From: Amphiura filiformis
Taxonomy: Eukaryota; Echinodermata; Ophiuroidea; Amphilepidida; Amphiuridae
Direction of reading: 5' to 3'
Assembly (NCBI RefSeq): GCF_039555335.1
Contig: NC_092647.1
Location: 20,134,880 to 20,198,879 of the forward strand
Length of the DNA: 64,000 nucleotides
Positions within the stretch are counted from its first letter, which is position 1. The number at the start of each line of letters is the position of its first letter. Made by a program: the position numbers and the translations under genes. Below, piece after piece: positions 1-11,483 of this stretch. Under the pieces are notes generated by a model. That model worked only from the letters and a program-made list of their open reading frames with translations. It did no database searches and was not told where the DNA came from.

Positions 1-85
1 AAATCCTAACCAATTCCGAACAAATCCTAACCAATTCCGAACAAATCCTAACCAATTCCGAACAAATGTTCGGAATTGGTTAGGA
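1..85. repeat. 21-bp tandem repeat ending in a perfect hairpin
   Basis: Three head-to-tail copies of a 21-bp unit (key sequence TCCTAACCAATTCCGAAC) fill positions 1-63. The last 18 bases (46-63) are followed, after a 4-base AAAT loop, by their exact reverse complement at 68-85. The array may continue left of the window. It is probably the end of a foldback element or minisatellite; no coding is seen. Confidence 0.8.
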
Positions 86-838
86 ATTGTTCGGATGGGT
101 TAAGTAGTCGGATTGGGAGGGGTTAGGGCCACAGATCAACTTACACAAATTGACTGTTCTCAAAGCGGATGATATAACTATAATTGGATGCAATTACATA
201 TGATTACAATCGCGTCCGCATTATGGCTCTTAGAATAAACACGCATGTCGGCGCTGAAATTTTGAACGAACTGATGGAGGAAAACCTCGTTTTTGCAAAA
301 CTAGCTTCAATTTGGAGTGAAAATCAAATGGAATAGCAATTGGCAGAATGTTGAGAAATAATGTAGGTATTCAGATGTCTAAATTAACGTCTTGTAATCA
401 AGATATCGATAATTTCACAAACCAGCTTTTTCTCAAGCAAATTCTCCAAAATTTTCCCCGAAAACGGGCTTTTAAAATTTAATCGGTACTGTATTTGGTT
501 CTTCCCCATGGCAACATTATTTCTTTGATCGATTTGTAATACAATACGAAAAAGAAGAAAACAATCGCTCGGTGTGGATTTATACGGAGCGCACATTTGA
601 AAAAAACCTCATGGAACGTGTTTTTGATCTTGTGAACATGGTGGGTAAAAATGCTTTAAACGAAGGATTTTAAAATTTATTCTAATAATTTGTATATAAC
701 ACACACAAAAATGTTAAGCTACATCCAATGCACCAACATTTCACTCGCTGCGATATTTGATTACTGAGAAAACTCTGTTTTAGAGAACAACTTTATACGT
801 CTTTTATACGTTTTTTATACGTCTTTTGTGTAACCTTA
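86..838. other. no recognisable feature
   Basis: AT-rich sequence with only short chance open frames. A small run of near-identical TTTATACGTCTTTTATACG steps occurs near 790-822. Exon 3 of gene A would be expected left of 1555 but no match is seen between 1 and 1554. Confidence 0.5.
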
Positions 839-1429
839 AATCAAGACCTACCAAAAGTATGGTACAGATTAATTTAGTCTGCACAGTGTGATACCTCATT
901 TGTCCAAATCGATGCAGAATTGATGACACAATGACCTTTTAAATGCAATCACCTCAATTTTAAAGGTTGCAGTAATCCCTATTGATGTGGTTTTCCTGCT
1001 TCTCAAGATTCTTCATAAAGGTACACAATAACAGAGACGGTATAAGACTGCTTGACTTCAATTCATGTGTTTTATTCAATACAGATGCTCTTTTACTCCT
1101 TCCTCAATGTTTTACCATTCACTCTTCACAGTCAATATCTGGTATCTTCCTGCTGCATCAATGACTGCCAGCCAGACATCTGCGGCGCATGCTCTCAGCG
1201 AGACGTCTGATGCGCCCTGGCCTTGATCTATTGCTGCCCATATTGAGCATGTTGAGTAGCAGGCCGGTTAGCAGGACCAAATCAATAGAAATTTACTGCA
1301 ACCTTTAAAATTGAGGCGATTGCATTCAAAAGATCATTATGTCATCAATTCTGCATCGGTTTGGACAAATGAGGTATCAAAATGTGCGGAATAAATTTAT
1401 CTGTAACATACTTTTGGTAGGTCTTGATT
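839..1429. mobile_element. foldback MITE with ~130-bp inverted ends, TA-flanked
   Basis: The left arm (about 839-985) and the right arm (about 1280-1429) are imperfect reverse complements, beginning AATCAAGACCTACC. Both ends abut TA (837-838 and 1430-1431), compatible with a Tc1/mariner-type TA target duplication. No transposase frame is seen, so it is non-autonomous. It lies in what would be intron 2 of SLC46-like gene A. Confidence 0.75.
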
Positions 1430-1554
1430 TAAGACCCCATCTTTAACTTATGGACCAAAATCAAACTGGATACTTTCTTTTTGGGATGCGTTTATTTAAT
1501 TACGCTATGACCTGCGTGATGGATAGCGTGTTTGCCGAATGTTTCTTAGCTTAC

Positions 1555-2076
1555 CTAAAGCACTACCAAAAAGAAGGATCAACGTATAGCCGGAAACTAG
1601 AACAGATGACCAACAAAATGGCGGTCCTAATGCGTATACGATGACGAGCGGAGTAGATCTCTCCAATATTTCCCTCATAAAATCTATCAGGTAGAGAAGA
1701 CCCAAACGCCATCTGCGAAGGCGATTATTGTTTTCGAATAAGAGCTTCAGATCTTCAATACCATCGATGAAACTGGACCACAGTTTGTCATTTCGATTTT
1801 CTGCGCGTTTACTGGTTCTGTCAACAGTTTCGATCAACAATGATGGAATGATAATGTATAATAGAGCCATACAGATCGCAATACATGCCATCCAAAGTGG
1901 TGGGCCATATCCATAGTCTCTGATAAGGTATCCAATACCTATCTGAGCTACCCCGACCACTATTGATAGTGATCCCTGAAGAATTGCAATGCGCAGTAAT
2001 CGGTTTTGATTATTCGTGACATCAGAGAGGTATGCAAATGCCTGGGCGTTTAGTAGCCCATATCCACCGGTTAGAC
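1555..2076 (-). CDS. gene A exon 2 (TM4-TM7 region)
   Basis: Acceptor TTTTACAG before 2076, donor G|GTAAGC at 1555/1554; 522 bp, identical in length to gene B exon 2 and phase 1 at both ends. It encodes the TM4 segment GLTGGYGLLNAQAFAYLSDV (the SLC46 'GLTGG' and 'SDVT' motifs), TM5, TM6 and a cytoplasmic loop rich in charged residues that leads into TM7. Confidence 0.87.
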
Positions 2077-3189
2077 CTGTAAAATATAAATAAAGTTAAC
2101 ATTAAATCGGATCAAGTAAACTGCTCAAAAAACTATCACTACACTTCAAGATGTTCCGAAGGGGAGCTTAAAGGGTTGTTTTGCTTGTTTGTGCCATCAT
2201 CCACTGCTCCTCAAACTTTGACGGATGAAAATAAACTGAAACTGACACACAAGGAGAATGCTATGAGTTCTATAAAGGCGATCCCAAGGGGTGTTAATAT
2301 AATGGAGAATCTAAATGTTGATATAGGCCTTAACAATTATCACATAATTAGGGGCACTTTCTTTTGGAAAAAGACCTATGAAAAATTGAGTGCAAACAAA
2401 ATATAAAGGAAAGATGATAAAAACAATAGACAACCGTAGCGACAGAGAGCTTAAAAGATGTCCTAATTACTGTATGATTGACGACCGAATTAAAAAGAAA
2501 AGAACTAGTTTGCGTCTGACGTCAGGGCAAAGCAAAGGCACGACGTGATTGGTTGCTGACCTACGCAATACAGCAGTTTTGGTCTGGTTGACAGGACGTC
2601 ATACGCAAACTAGTCTTTTTAATTCGGTCTTCATTTATAGTACTTATTTACCTGAGAAAGAGAAACTCACAGGGATGACCCATATTGGTAGCATGAGATG
2701 ATACGTAAGAAGGAAGCCTGTGACATAACAAACGAAGCCTAATGTATTCAGCCCTAGGACAACTTTGCGGCCTACTGTGTCGCTCCAAGCACCCAAAAAT
2801 GGGGCGACAAAAAGCGCGGGAAGAGTTCCAGAAAGAGTAATGATCATCTGCCAATAGGCGACCTCTGCTTGGACGTCCTGAAGACGCACGTAATATGGAT
2901 TACTTGTATTTCGCGCCACACACGTGCCGTTAATCCCATTGCTGGAATCAGGCAGCGTCACATTTTGTTGTATGGCTACTCTGTAACGTAAATACTGGGG
3001 CAATATTAAGGCCATCACTCCAAAGCCTACCACTATGAGCATAAGTACGGGTTCCACTGTAATGTATCGCGAAGCTGCCCTCTGTATGTTGATTGGTGCG
3101 TCTGGAGGAGCAGGTTTGAGAAATGTCATGTTCTTACGAGATGATTTAGTCTTTATTTCATCATTTGTACTTGTCGCCACTGCCGCCAT
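1555..3189 (-). CDS. SLC46-like proton-coupled transporter, gene A (5' two exons; 3' end outside window)
   Basis: Major facilitator membrane transporter of the SLC46 family, which in animals carries folate (A1) or muropeptides and cyclic dinucleotides (A2/A3) with protons; the substrate here is unknown. Exon 1 (3189-2652) and exon 2 (2076-1555) join in phase 1 across a GT-AG intron of 575 bp, giving 353 codons. The start ATG at 3189 has A at -3 and G at +4 and matches the paralogue's start. The order is a hydrophilic N-terminus, TM1 near residues 44-66, a first loop with three N-glycosylation sequons (NVT, NGT, NTS) as in SLC46A1, TM2, the MFS signature GAWSDTVGRK, and TM3-TM7. Exon 2 ends at a GTAAGC donor, so further exons lie left of position 1. 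Gene B at 27982-41347 is a very close paralogue on the same strand. Both exons are open, so this copy could be functional. Confidence 0.88.
2472..2641. mobile_element. short MITE in gene A intron 1, beside the splice donor
   Basis: Inverted ends read ACTAGTTTGCGTCTGACGTC near 2502-2521 and as the reverse complement near 2595-2614. The arms extend outward through GACCGAATTAAAAAG to about 2472 and 2641. The element ends about ten bases from the exon 1 donor. Related foldbacks occur at 41397-41803 and 42067-42490. Confidence 0.7.
2652..3189 (-). CDS. gene A exon 1 (TM1-TM4 start)
   Basis: 538 coding bases, from ATG at 3189 to the donor CAG|GTAAAT at 2652/2651. This is exactly the length of gene B exon 1 without its MITE. 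It encodes residues 1-179 plus one base of a Gly codon. The conserved block around LPALFVAPFLGAWSD and the following GRK is the MFS A-motif between TM2 and TM3. Confidence 0.88.
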
Positions 3190-5043
3190 GTTGAGTCTAA
3201 AATGGAAATTAATATTTGAATTCAAAATAAAATCATGAAAGTATAATAGATACAATTTAATATAATTCGACAAAAGAACACACATATACAATCAATTGGA
3301 GTTGTCTAGCCACAACTTCTGGCACCTTCAGGTAATATAATATCATTGTATTATAGACCACGCTGTGGTTTCTGAGCTGTGAGCCCTCTCCACCGTTTTG
3401 AATACTTAAACGATTGCTCAATATACGTACAAACAAAATAAGACACAGTTTTAATACAAAGACGCATTTACAACAAATTGGAAAATGAGCAGAATTGATT
3501 TTGATATAATTAACCGTTGTGGTGTAATTGTGGTGAAATGCAGGTTTAAGGGTACTTGCCCATCAATTTCATTCAGGGGCGTGTTTGAAAAACGGCACAG
3601 TGCATTAGTAAAAAGAATAAAAAATACAAAAATTTTCACCAGGGTTCGAACCACTGCCAATTGCACTATGAATGCTAAAGATGCCTACTGTGCCACGGAA
3701 ACTGTGGTTAACATTCGGCGATTTTCAAAGATATACATATCAACACGTTTCTAGTGTATTGAAAATCAGATTTTGGTAGGAATACAGTCATAGAAAGACA
3801 TGACTCTACTTGTCTGTTTGTTTTTCATTTAATACAAATTAATTTTGATGAATTGAACTGGTACGACTCTTAGGACTCGTGATAAACGACGTTTAATTTT
3901 GTAATAATAAAATGAAAACGCTGGGTCACTCAAGACGTCATTGGTAATTCAAAACCTGGGGAGGACCACACACATCCGTGTTACTGTATACGTGCGCAAC
4001 TGATCGATACTCAATGATCCAGACAATACCGTTTGAATATACCGCCCTTATGTATGCACCTGCTTGACACATCTTGTCACTTGCGGGAAGATATACTATA
4101 GGCCTACCCTAATAGCTTACAATAGATACCCCACCGTAAATAGCTCTCTTCATTACCTCGCTGTGCCATTATATACGCGTAGTGTACGCACTTTTGAACC
4201 ATATTTTGTTCAAAAATGATAGGAAGGACTGTTTTCAGCTAAAATGTTGGTTATCAGCAGATGCTTAACGATACCGGGAAGTGTTGCAGAAAGGTAAGCG
4301 TACTCTTTATTTATGCAAAATATCACATATCAATGAATTTAAATTGGAAATCCAAAAAGGAAATGTCAGGTCAAAATTCTCACCTTAGAATTATTGTGAA
4401 ATAAAATCAAACCAAATTTAGGTTCCGCAAACAAAGTCCAATTATTCCCATTGGTGTTTGCTACACGTGCATATAATAAATTATGATTTGGGGCTAATTT
4501 GAGAAGAGTTAATGCCTCGAGTTTCAAAATACACCGAGTGATGTTTTTTGATCAGAAACATCGACAATTCAAGACTCTGTAAAAACAAATCAAGAATTAT
4601 CTGGGATAATTGCAACAAAGTATAATGAAAGTTATGATCTAAGCTACCAGATGCATCATTAATTTCATGACTATGATATTTAGTTGTGGGAAAAGATTAC
4701 TTTAATGTTTTGGCCAAAAATTTCAACCAAAAAGAGCATGTAGCCTTAAAGCAAGTCGGAAGAAAAGTTCTATAATGGAGATCCCAAGACTTGATATAAG
4801 GGTGCCATTTCAGCTCCATGTCCATGGTTTTTCTCGGGAAGGGGAACACATAAAACTTCGCTTTGGTATATTATCGGCCTTGATTCAAGAACCACAAGAC
4901 CTATGAAAATGTTCATACGATTATTGGCTTATTTGATTACAATATCCTTTACGATCAATAAGAAATATACGGCCGGTTTTAGTTAAATAGCTTGTATTAA
5001 TAATAGGAAGTACACGGCAGTTAAATAGCTAAAACTGGGAAAT
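3190..5043. other. upstream region of gene A; no gene recognised
   Basis: 5' flank of SLC46-like gene A on the minus strand. Apart from a tRNA-like SINE head near 3634-3706 it shows no recognisable element or exon. No promoter motif could be assigned with confidence. Confidence 0.4.
3634..3706 (-). repeat. tRNA-derived SINE head (Met/CAT-like), minus strand
   Basis: Read on the minus strand, the stretch has a pol III A-box-like TGGCACAGTAGGC followed about 35 bases later by a perfect-looking B box (GGTTCGAACCC). The intervening arm carries a CAT triplet where an anticodon would lie. The acceptor stem does not pair well, so a SINE or tRNA pseudogene is more likely than a functional tRNA. Confidence 0.45.
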
Positions 5044-5045
5044 TA

Positions 5046-5219
5046 CACTCTTATAATAGCGTGGTCAAATTGACCCCGTGCCTGAGTTAACTATGCACCT
5101 TACTCCTAAATTATGGGCAAATGTTAACCAAAAAAAGGTCAAAATTTAACTACGATTTAGGGCTAAGGTGCATAGTTGACTACTTACGGGGTCAATTTAA
5201 CCACGCTGTTTTAAGAGTG
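5046..5219. mobile_element. 174-bp MITE with TA target duplication
   Basis: Terminal inverted repeats start CACTCTTATAATAGCGTGG on the left and end as its near-perfect complement on the right, continuing through GTCAAATTGACCCCGT. TA dinucleotides flank both ends (5044-5045, 5220-5221). Typical non-autonomous Tc1/mariner-like element; no coding. Confidence 0.8.
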
Positions 5220-5526
5220 TACGTCTCCTGCCAACCCTACGCCCTTTAACCCTTGTTTTAGCAACGTAGAGTCACGAAGTTTTGTTTTTTGGAATGTTCT
5301 TTCATTGTTCCCGGGTTGTTGACAAGTATGACTTTCAGAAACCAACTGGAGGGACGTGTGATAATTCTAAAAAGATACAAGTTTTGAATATTGTCCCCTT
5401 CGACATTAGGATATTTGATTGGATCAAAAACAATATGATTGGCAATCACTAACAAAAGGGTAGGTCCATAGTAGCTAAGTTTGAGACGAATTGGCTAGTC
5501 GCCTTCTCATCTAGTTTCTGACAGTC

Positions 5527-6145
5527 CTTAAGGCCCACATACACGAGGCAATTTTCCAAGCAATTGCCTGTTGCACAGTCCTTGGAAAAAGATTGCTCCG
5601 TGTATTTTGGATTTGCAAGGAATTAATCCCCCAAGCATCAGGCAAATTAATCCCCCGAGCAACAGGCAAAAGGTAGAGACATGCTCTACTTTCAAGGTTG
5701 TTGCATGCAATCTAACCTCCTTCAGCCAATCAGCTGAGTGAACACCAGCTGGTTCGTCGCTGCATTTATTTGGGAAATGTAGGGACCAACTTGATTCACC
5801 AACATTGTAATGTGTGCACATGGTATGCTACATTGTAGGCCTATGCTGTTGTTACCCCGGGTTGTTGCTGTCAAATTCTTGCTAGTCAAATAAAACATGG
5901 CCAAAGCAACACCTATATCCCAAAAAGATAAGTTGTATAGATATACGCAGGACGGCGATCTCTTGCTGTCTAGATAGCACAGGTGCCATTTTGATATGAT
6001 TATGAAAATCATTAACCACTAAATATGTTTTGAGTATATCCCCAAATCTATGAGCACGCTCAAGGAATTGCAAGGCCGTACATTGCTTCGTGTATTTTGA
6101 TCAATTGCTTAGCTTCATGGTCAGTGAGCACATAATCTCACCCAC
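5527..6145. mobile_element. left portion of an older inverted-repeat element
   Basis: Begins with a terminus containing CATACACGAGGCAATTTTCC and holds several internal variants of TTGCTCCGTGTATTTT. No matching right terminus is found before 6146. The complement of the terminus (AAATTGCCTCGTCTATGC) appears at 16239-16256, just beyond the 6148-16219 unit, suggesting the element was split by that insertion. Confidence 0.5.
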
Positions 6146-6147
6146 TA

Positions 6148-6370
6148 CCCAGTGGGCACACCCGACGTTGAAATCACGTTGAAATCAGGTTGACGTTTCG
6201 ACGTTGAAATCACGTTGTATTTGCAAATCGACTCTAACCTGATTTCAACCCGATTTCAACGTTGATTCAACGTCGAAATTTCAACCTAATTTCAACCTGA
6301 ATTTCATGTTGTATTAAACGCCGAAATATCAACCTGAATTTAATCCGATTTTAACCTGATATTTATTTAA
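6148..6370. repeat. CCCAGTGGG-type MITE, left half with GTTGAAATC repeats
   Basis: After the terminus, short direct and inverted repeats of ACGTTGAAATC / GATTTCAACCTGA run to about 6370. The right terminus expected for a complete copy is absent here. Confidence 0.75.
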
Positions 6371-6479
6371 ATATAATTATTATATAGTAATAAATTTATA
6401 CGTACCCACTTGTAGAACCTCACCGCTGTGGTCCGTCTGGGAGAATATTATCATGAATTCATGATTATAGGCTAGGATT

Positions 6480-6750
6480 GGTATCGCCCCTGGGTAACTG
6501 GTATCGCCGTCGTTGTCGGTGCAGAGGGCCGGTGCAGTCGGCACCCATACGCGGGATGCAACCGGGTGTGGAGTCGTGGTGAGCCGCGCGCAGTGGTCGG
6601 TGCAGAGGGCCGGTGCAGTCGGCATCCATACGCGGGAGTCTACCGGGTGTGGTGTCAGTTGGCCTCGTGCAGTGGAGCATGCGTCGGAGTCGGAGGGCCG
6701 GTGCAGTCGGCACCGCAACGCGGGAGGCAATCGGGTGCGCGGGCCCGTGC
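6480..6750. repeat. three copies of a GC-rich ~80-bp tandem unit
   Basis: Each unit contains GGGCCGGTGCAGTCGGCA followed by an ACGCGGGA...CGGGTG block; copies begin near 6517, 6597 and 6690. The GC-richness contrasts sharply with the flanks. All the long overlapping frames in this stretch are products of the repeat. A related inverted copy lies at 15198-15300. Confidence 0.75.
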
Positions 6751-6772
6751 CCGGGCCCGTGCGCGGCGGTCA

Positions 6773-7431
6773 TGTTTTTGACCAAAAATCACATTTTTGA
6801 CCAAAAATCACATTTTGGACCAAAAATCACATTTTTGAACAAAAATCACATTTTTGAACAAAAATCACATTTTTGACCAAAAAACACATTTTTGACCAAA
6901 AATCACAATTTTACCAAAAATCGCATTTTTGACCAAAAATCACATTTTTGAACAAATATCACATTTTTGACCAAAAATCACAATTTTACCAAAAATCGCA
7001 TTTTGACCAAAAATCACATTTTGAACAAATATCACATTTTGACCGAAAATCCTATTTTGACCAAAAATCACATTTTGACCGAAAATCACATTTTTGAACA
7101 AAATCACATTTTTGAACAAAAAAAAAATCACATTTTGGAACAAATAACACATTTTTGACCGAAAATCCTATTTTTGACAAAAAATTAAATTTGTGACCAA
7201 ATATCACATTTTAGACCAAAAATCACATTTTTGACCAAGAGTACATTTTAAACCAAAAATCACATTTTGACCATGAATCACATTTTTTTTTATTATAAAT
7301 CACATTTTTGACCCCTGACCAAAAATCACGTTTTGAAAAAAAAACATATTTTTGACCAAAAATCACATTTATGACCAAAAATAACATTTTTACCAAAAAA
7401 CACATTTTGTCAAAAATCAAAAATCATTTTT
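6773..7431. repeat. 19-bp AT-rich tandem array
   Basis: About 35 imperfect copies of GACCAAAAATCACATTTTT. The repeats create false open frames on both strands (strings of NHIF or NVIF). Short outliers of the same unit occur at about 10265-10310 and 13060-13090. Confidence 0.9.
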
Positions 7432-7709
7432 TTTTTCAAGATGGCCACCACTGAGTAAACATGCAACTTGGGCAATCTTCTTAGTATTCGATTTTGCTAA
7501 TTTCTCACCTTTTTATCGTAAAAGCCTCAATTTGATGATTTGACCTATTTTTAACCTTCAAATCCTAAATAGCTTTCCAAAGATTTTACGTGCAAAGTAA
7601 GCGTCGCGTTTTAGGCCATAAGTCGAGTTACCTTGAACTTTGAAATTTATTTTGATATCATCATCATATAAATTTTTCAACGTCGTCGTAGAACCTGCAA
7701 GTTGAGTTG

Positions 7710-7870
7710 CCCAGCAAACACAAAACATTTTACAGATGACGTTTTATTGTTGGTTTATATAAAGGGTATAAAAACGTTTTAATAACGTTCTAAAAACACT
7801 TTTGAAAAATAGATGCACGATATATTAACATGTTATTATAGAGTTGACAAAGCATTTTTGTACCTTTATA
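7710..7870. mobile_element. partial CCCAGCAAACAC-type MITE
   Basis: Starts with the terminus CCCAGCAAACACAAAAC and continues with the family's typical TATATAAAGGGTATAAAAACG stretch in shortened form. No right terminus is seen. The full-length relative is at 35799-36476. Confidence 0.65.
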
Positions 7871-8120
7871 ATGCAAGTAATAGTAATAAATGGCAACTGC
7901 CTTAGCTGAAAACAACAACAAACACATGTACATACAGGACACTTCTTTCACCTATTATTGGTATAAAATCAACCAGGAATATTATAGTGCTCTAGCTGCA
8001 GAACAAGGTAATCCATTATTTTTTTCAAGATGGTATAGCCACGTTCATAGTGGCTGCCGCCTTAGCTGGAAAACACCAAAAACACTTAAATAGTTGTGTG
8101 TGTCTTAAAAAAACCTGCAT

Positions 8121-8277
8121 GTTCTAAAGACACAAAACTAGAAACAGTTCTCTCAATAATTTTTTATTAATCAAAAATATGGGTCAAAAATTTTGACCAA
8201 AATTTTTGGGATATTTTAAGGTCCTTATTCAAGAAATTGAGAAAATTGTTTCTAATTTTATTTTGTGTCTTTAGAAC
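8121..8277. mobile_element. 157-bp hairpin MITE
   Basis: The ends are inverted: GTTCTAAAGACACAAAA at 8121 and its complement ending at 8277, with the pairing continuing about 40 bases inward. It lies immediately beside the next foldback element (8290-8855). Confidence 0.7.
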
Positions 8278-8289
8278 ATAATATGCAAT

Positions 8290-8855
8290 TTTAAGGGATC
8301 TGGAATGAATATTTTTTGTGGGACATGAGAGCACATCAGACATATCGAATTGCATTCTGAATACGGAGAATGTCTTTCTGATATCAAATAATTTTCATTT
8401 TTTTAAATTCACGATACAATACAAATTTTATGACAAATTATTAAAATTTGATATTTTTCACATTTTTGATATATAACAGTCCTCGAAGTAAATTTTATAA
8501 ATCTAATGATATATTCTTAAAGTGTATGTAGCTGGGAGGAAAAGCCGACGATCAATTGAAAAATTTGACCTTTCATATTGAAGATATAGATTTTTTCCCC
8601 AAAAGACCTAATTTTTTTGGTGTTTTGGGGAAAAAATCATCAGATTTATGAAGTTTACTTCGAGTACTGTTAAATATTAAAAATATCAGTTTTAATGGTT
8701 TGCTATAAAATGTATATTACATTTCGAATTAAAAAAAATCAAAATTTTTAATATCAGAAGGGCATTCTTCGTATTCAGAATGCAATTCGATATGTCTGAT
8801 GTGCTCTAATGTCCCACAATAAATACTGTCCAAACGTGCATACTCCATCCCTTAA
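8290..8855. mobile_element. foldback element, ~570 bp
   Basis: Long inverted arms: TGTGGGAC...GAGCACATCAGACATATCGAATTGCATTCTGAATAC (about 8318-8364) is mirrored near 8770-8818, and TTAAGGGAT marks both outer ends. A second family member lies at 11484-12005. No coding. Confidence 0.75.
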
Positions 8856-9327
8856 TAGAGTTTGAATTCAGGGTAAGTTATGGTTTCATATTTTGAAACA
8901 TGTTCTCCTACACATCGCAAATCCAAAATAAAATCAGCTCCGTCCTTTTGATTTTCAAGTTACGTTACCATGGTTACATGTATCATACTTTGATACAATT
9001 TGTATCTAAACGCATCCTGAACACTTATATCCCGTCTTCAACACTGTTATTACGTTTGGCTAAGTGACATGCATGTTTAGATACATGTACATGTATGTAA
9101 CAAGTAACAACATCATAGGACTTCCTACCATGAAGATGTGTGTCACACATCGAAAATTCAAGGTTGCTTGGAATTTTGGGCTGAAAGTCATTTTAAACTT
9201 TTAGAAATTAGATATGTAAGCTTTTTATTTGTGATTTGTGATGTTTAGGAGTTGGAGTTGCCAAAAATACCTATCGTTTCGTGAAAATGTGGAAAACAAT
9301 ATTTTCTTTTATTCCTAAGCACTTCGT

Positions 9328-9493
9328 CTCCGGCAATCATAACATCATGCCTTATAAATTTATGTTAGAAAAATAATACATCAAGCACGAATCACATGGT
9401 CGCCATGAGTTTGTTTTAGATAAAACCACGTGATTCGTGCTTGATAATTATTTTTCTTACATATAATAGGGCATAATGTTGTGATAGGCGGAG
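9328..9493. mobile_element. 166-bp hairpin MITE
   Basis: Two arms of about 68 bases are near-complementary, the inner ends being CAAGCACGAATCAC (left) and GTGATTCGTGCTTG (right), separated by a loop of about 30 bases. No coding. Confidence 0.8.
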
Positions 9494-11483
9494 CCTTCCT
9501 TTAAAACGTGTGTATTTGTTTAAAAAGTGTTAGAGCTGGACATTTAGAGCCTAAATACATTAGATTTAGTTATGGTTCTCAAAAGAACTCGTGAATTTTC
9601 AGAAAGCTGTTTGTGTTAAAGTGCGAGGGTTATCCATAGGCCTATATATGTACTAGGAGGACACTTTAGAACTTGACCCTTTTGGAACCTTTTAAGAATG
9701 TACTGGATGCAATGTGCCCATTATACTTAATGTTAATATAGGGTTTCCCCTGGCTTGCGTAAAAATCTTGAGTAAAAATCTGGTACTCTTGTTTTTCTCC
9801 TTTTCACGTTACAACTTACTTAAAACTTCTGATACCATGTAAGATATCTTTAACATAATTATGGTTTCTAAGTCCTGACTTTTACACGTATAACTAAACT
9901 TGAAATTGTTGACAGATTATACAACTGAATACTTCTATTTTTCTCATCGAAGAACTTCACAGAACTTTCTTAGACTGATGATCAGATCATATACAGATAG
10001 TGTGATCAATAGCTTTGGAAGTGTTCTGCGTTTGCAATCCACCCTTCAACGTATTCAAAGGATCCTTGTCGTGCTCAGTTTAAGCTGAAGGAGATAAGCA
10101 TCGAAAACGTCAACCCTATCAGTAGGTTTATATCGCATTGATGATGTCATCAATACCAATATTAAGAAAATCTAGACCAGAATCTGTATTTGCTTGCTTA
10201 GTTCTTTCTATGTCAAGACACATATCAAGGCAATAACAGCTGTTATCATTAAGCTGATGGGTTTGCACATTTTTGACCAAAAATCACATTTTGACCAAAA
10301 CACTTTTTGAAGCTGGTCCATTTCACAGTTCCTGGAATGTGAGGCGTGAGTTCATTCCATCTGCGGGCTATATGGAATGAATGATGACTAACAACTTAAG
10401 TTAGATCTTGAACGGATGAGTAGTATGTGGCAGCAACTGCTCAACAATGGACTTTATTCAGTGTAGGAGTTGGTCCATGCCATGCCGTGCCAGTTTACTC
10501 CATCTTTGATTTGACCGTGCTCTTATGTATTAAAATTATGGCTCTCTCAAGTTGTCAGTTCATCCGAAATCTTTGGCTGCATCTAAACTTTCTAAGTTAA
10601 GTCAATTTTCTTGATGCTTTATACATTGTACATTGTCATGGACTATAGTCTGTCTATTGCATGGCCAATCTTGTTTTGATTCCATTGTCACGTGGCACAA
10701 CAACAGGTCAGCTGTAACGACAAAAATAACAATTTAGGGATTTAAAAATACAATTATTTCCATAATTTACACATACAAAAACATTATATTTGACATAGAC
10801 TTACAGTACGATTAATATGCTAAATGTAAAATAGGCATAGGCCTACTGAAGGTAGACCTGTTACTCCTGACTGTTTAGGGTAATTCTGCTGAACAATTCT
10901 TAGGGCCATTCTTGGGACCAAAAAGAGGGAAAGTATAACTTATCTTTGCTCCTTTAGACACATGCTTTAGACTAGAGAAATTATTTGGGGATGTGAAATC
11001 TTCTGCCTAAAAAATCTGCCTAAAGAGTGTTCAACACTAATTGGCTCATGCTTGCACATGTTTAAAGTAGGCATACTCAGAGAACATGATATTTTTGACA
11101 TAGAGCAGTGATAAGTTTAATGAAAAATTAAAAATAGCCTCACTTTCTTTCTAGAGAACTGCAGATTGCACCTTAATGTTGAATCTATTTGAGGAAGATC
11201 TTTACGACCTTTAATAACTTGGAAGGTATAGGCCTATAGCTTTAAGGGCCTAAATCTCGTGAATACAAATACTGAATAAAGTTCATAATTCATTTAGCCT
11301 ATTAAAAACGAAGATAAGTAGATTATTAATATTAGGGTCATATGATGTATATTTGTAATTTAACCTTAAGTCTCTCAGAAAAGATTAGATATTATAGGCC
11401 TACCCGTTATGTTTACTAAACGGTTGCAACTAGGCCTACCAAGGAAGCACAGACGAACATTAACATGATTAATTTTGAATAGG
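9494..11483. other. no gene recognised
   Basis: AT-rich sequence with no exon-like frame. It contains a short stray copy of the 19-bp repeat near 10265 and a few TAGGCCTA octamers. Confidence 0.4.

Noticed and set aside
6773..7431. Asn/His/Ile/Phe-rich open frames
   Set aside because: Produced by the 19-bp tandem repeat; no start context, domain or splice signal.
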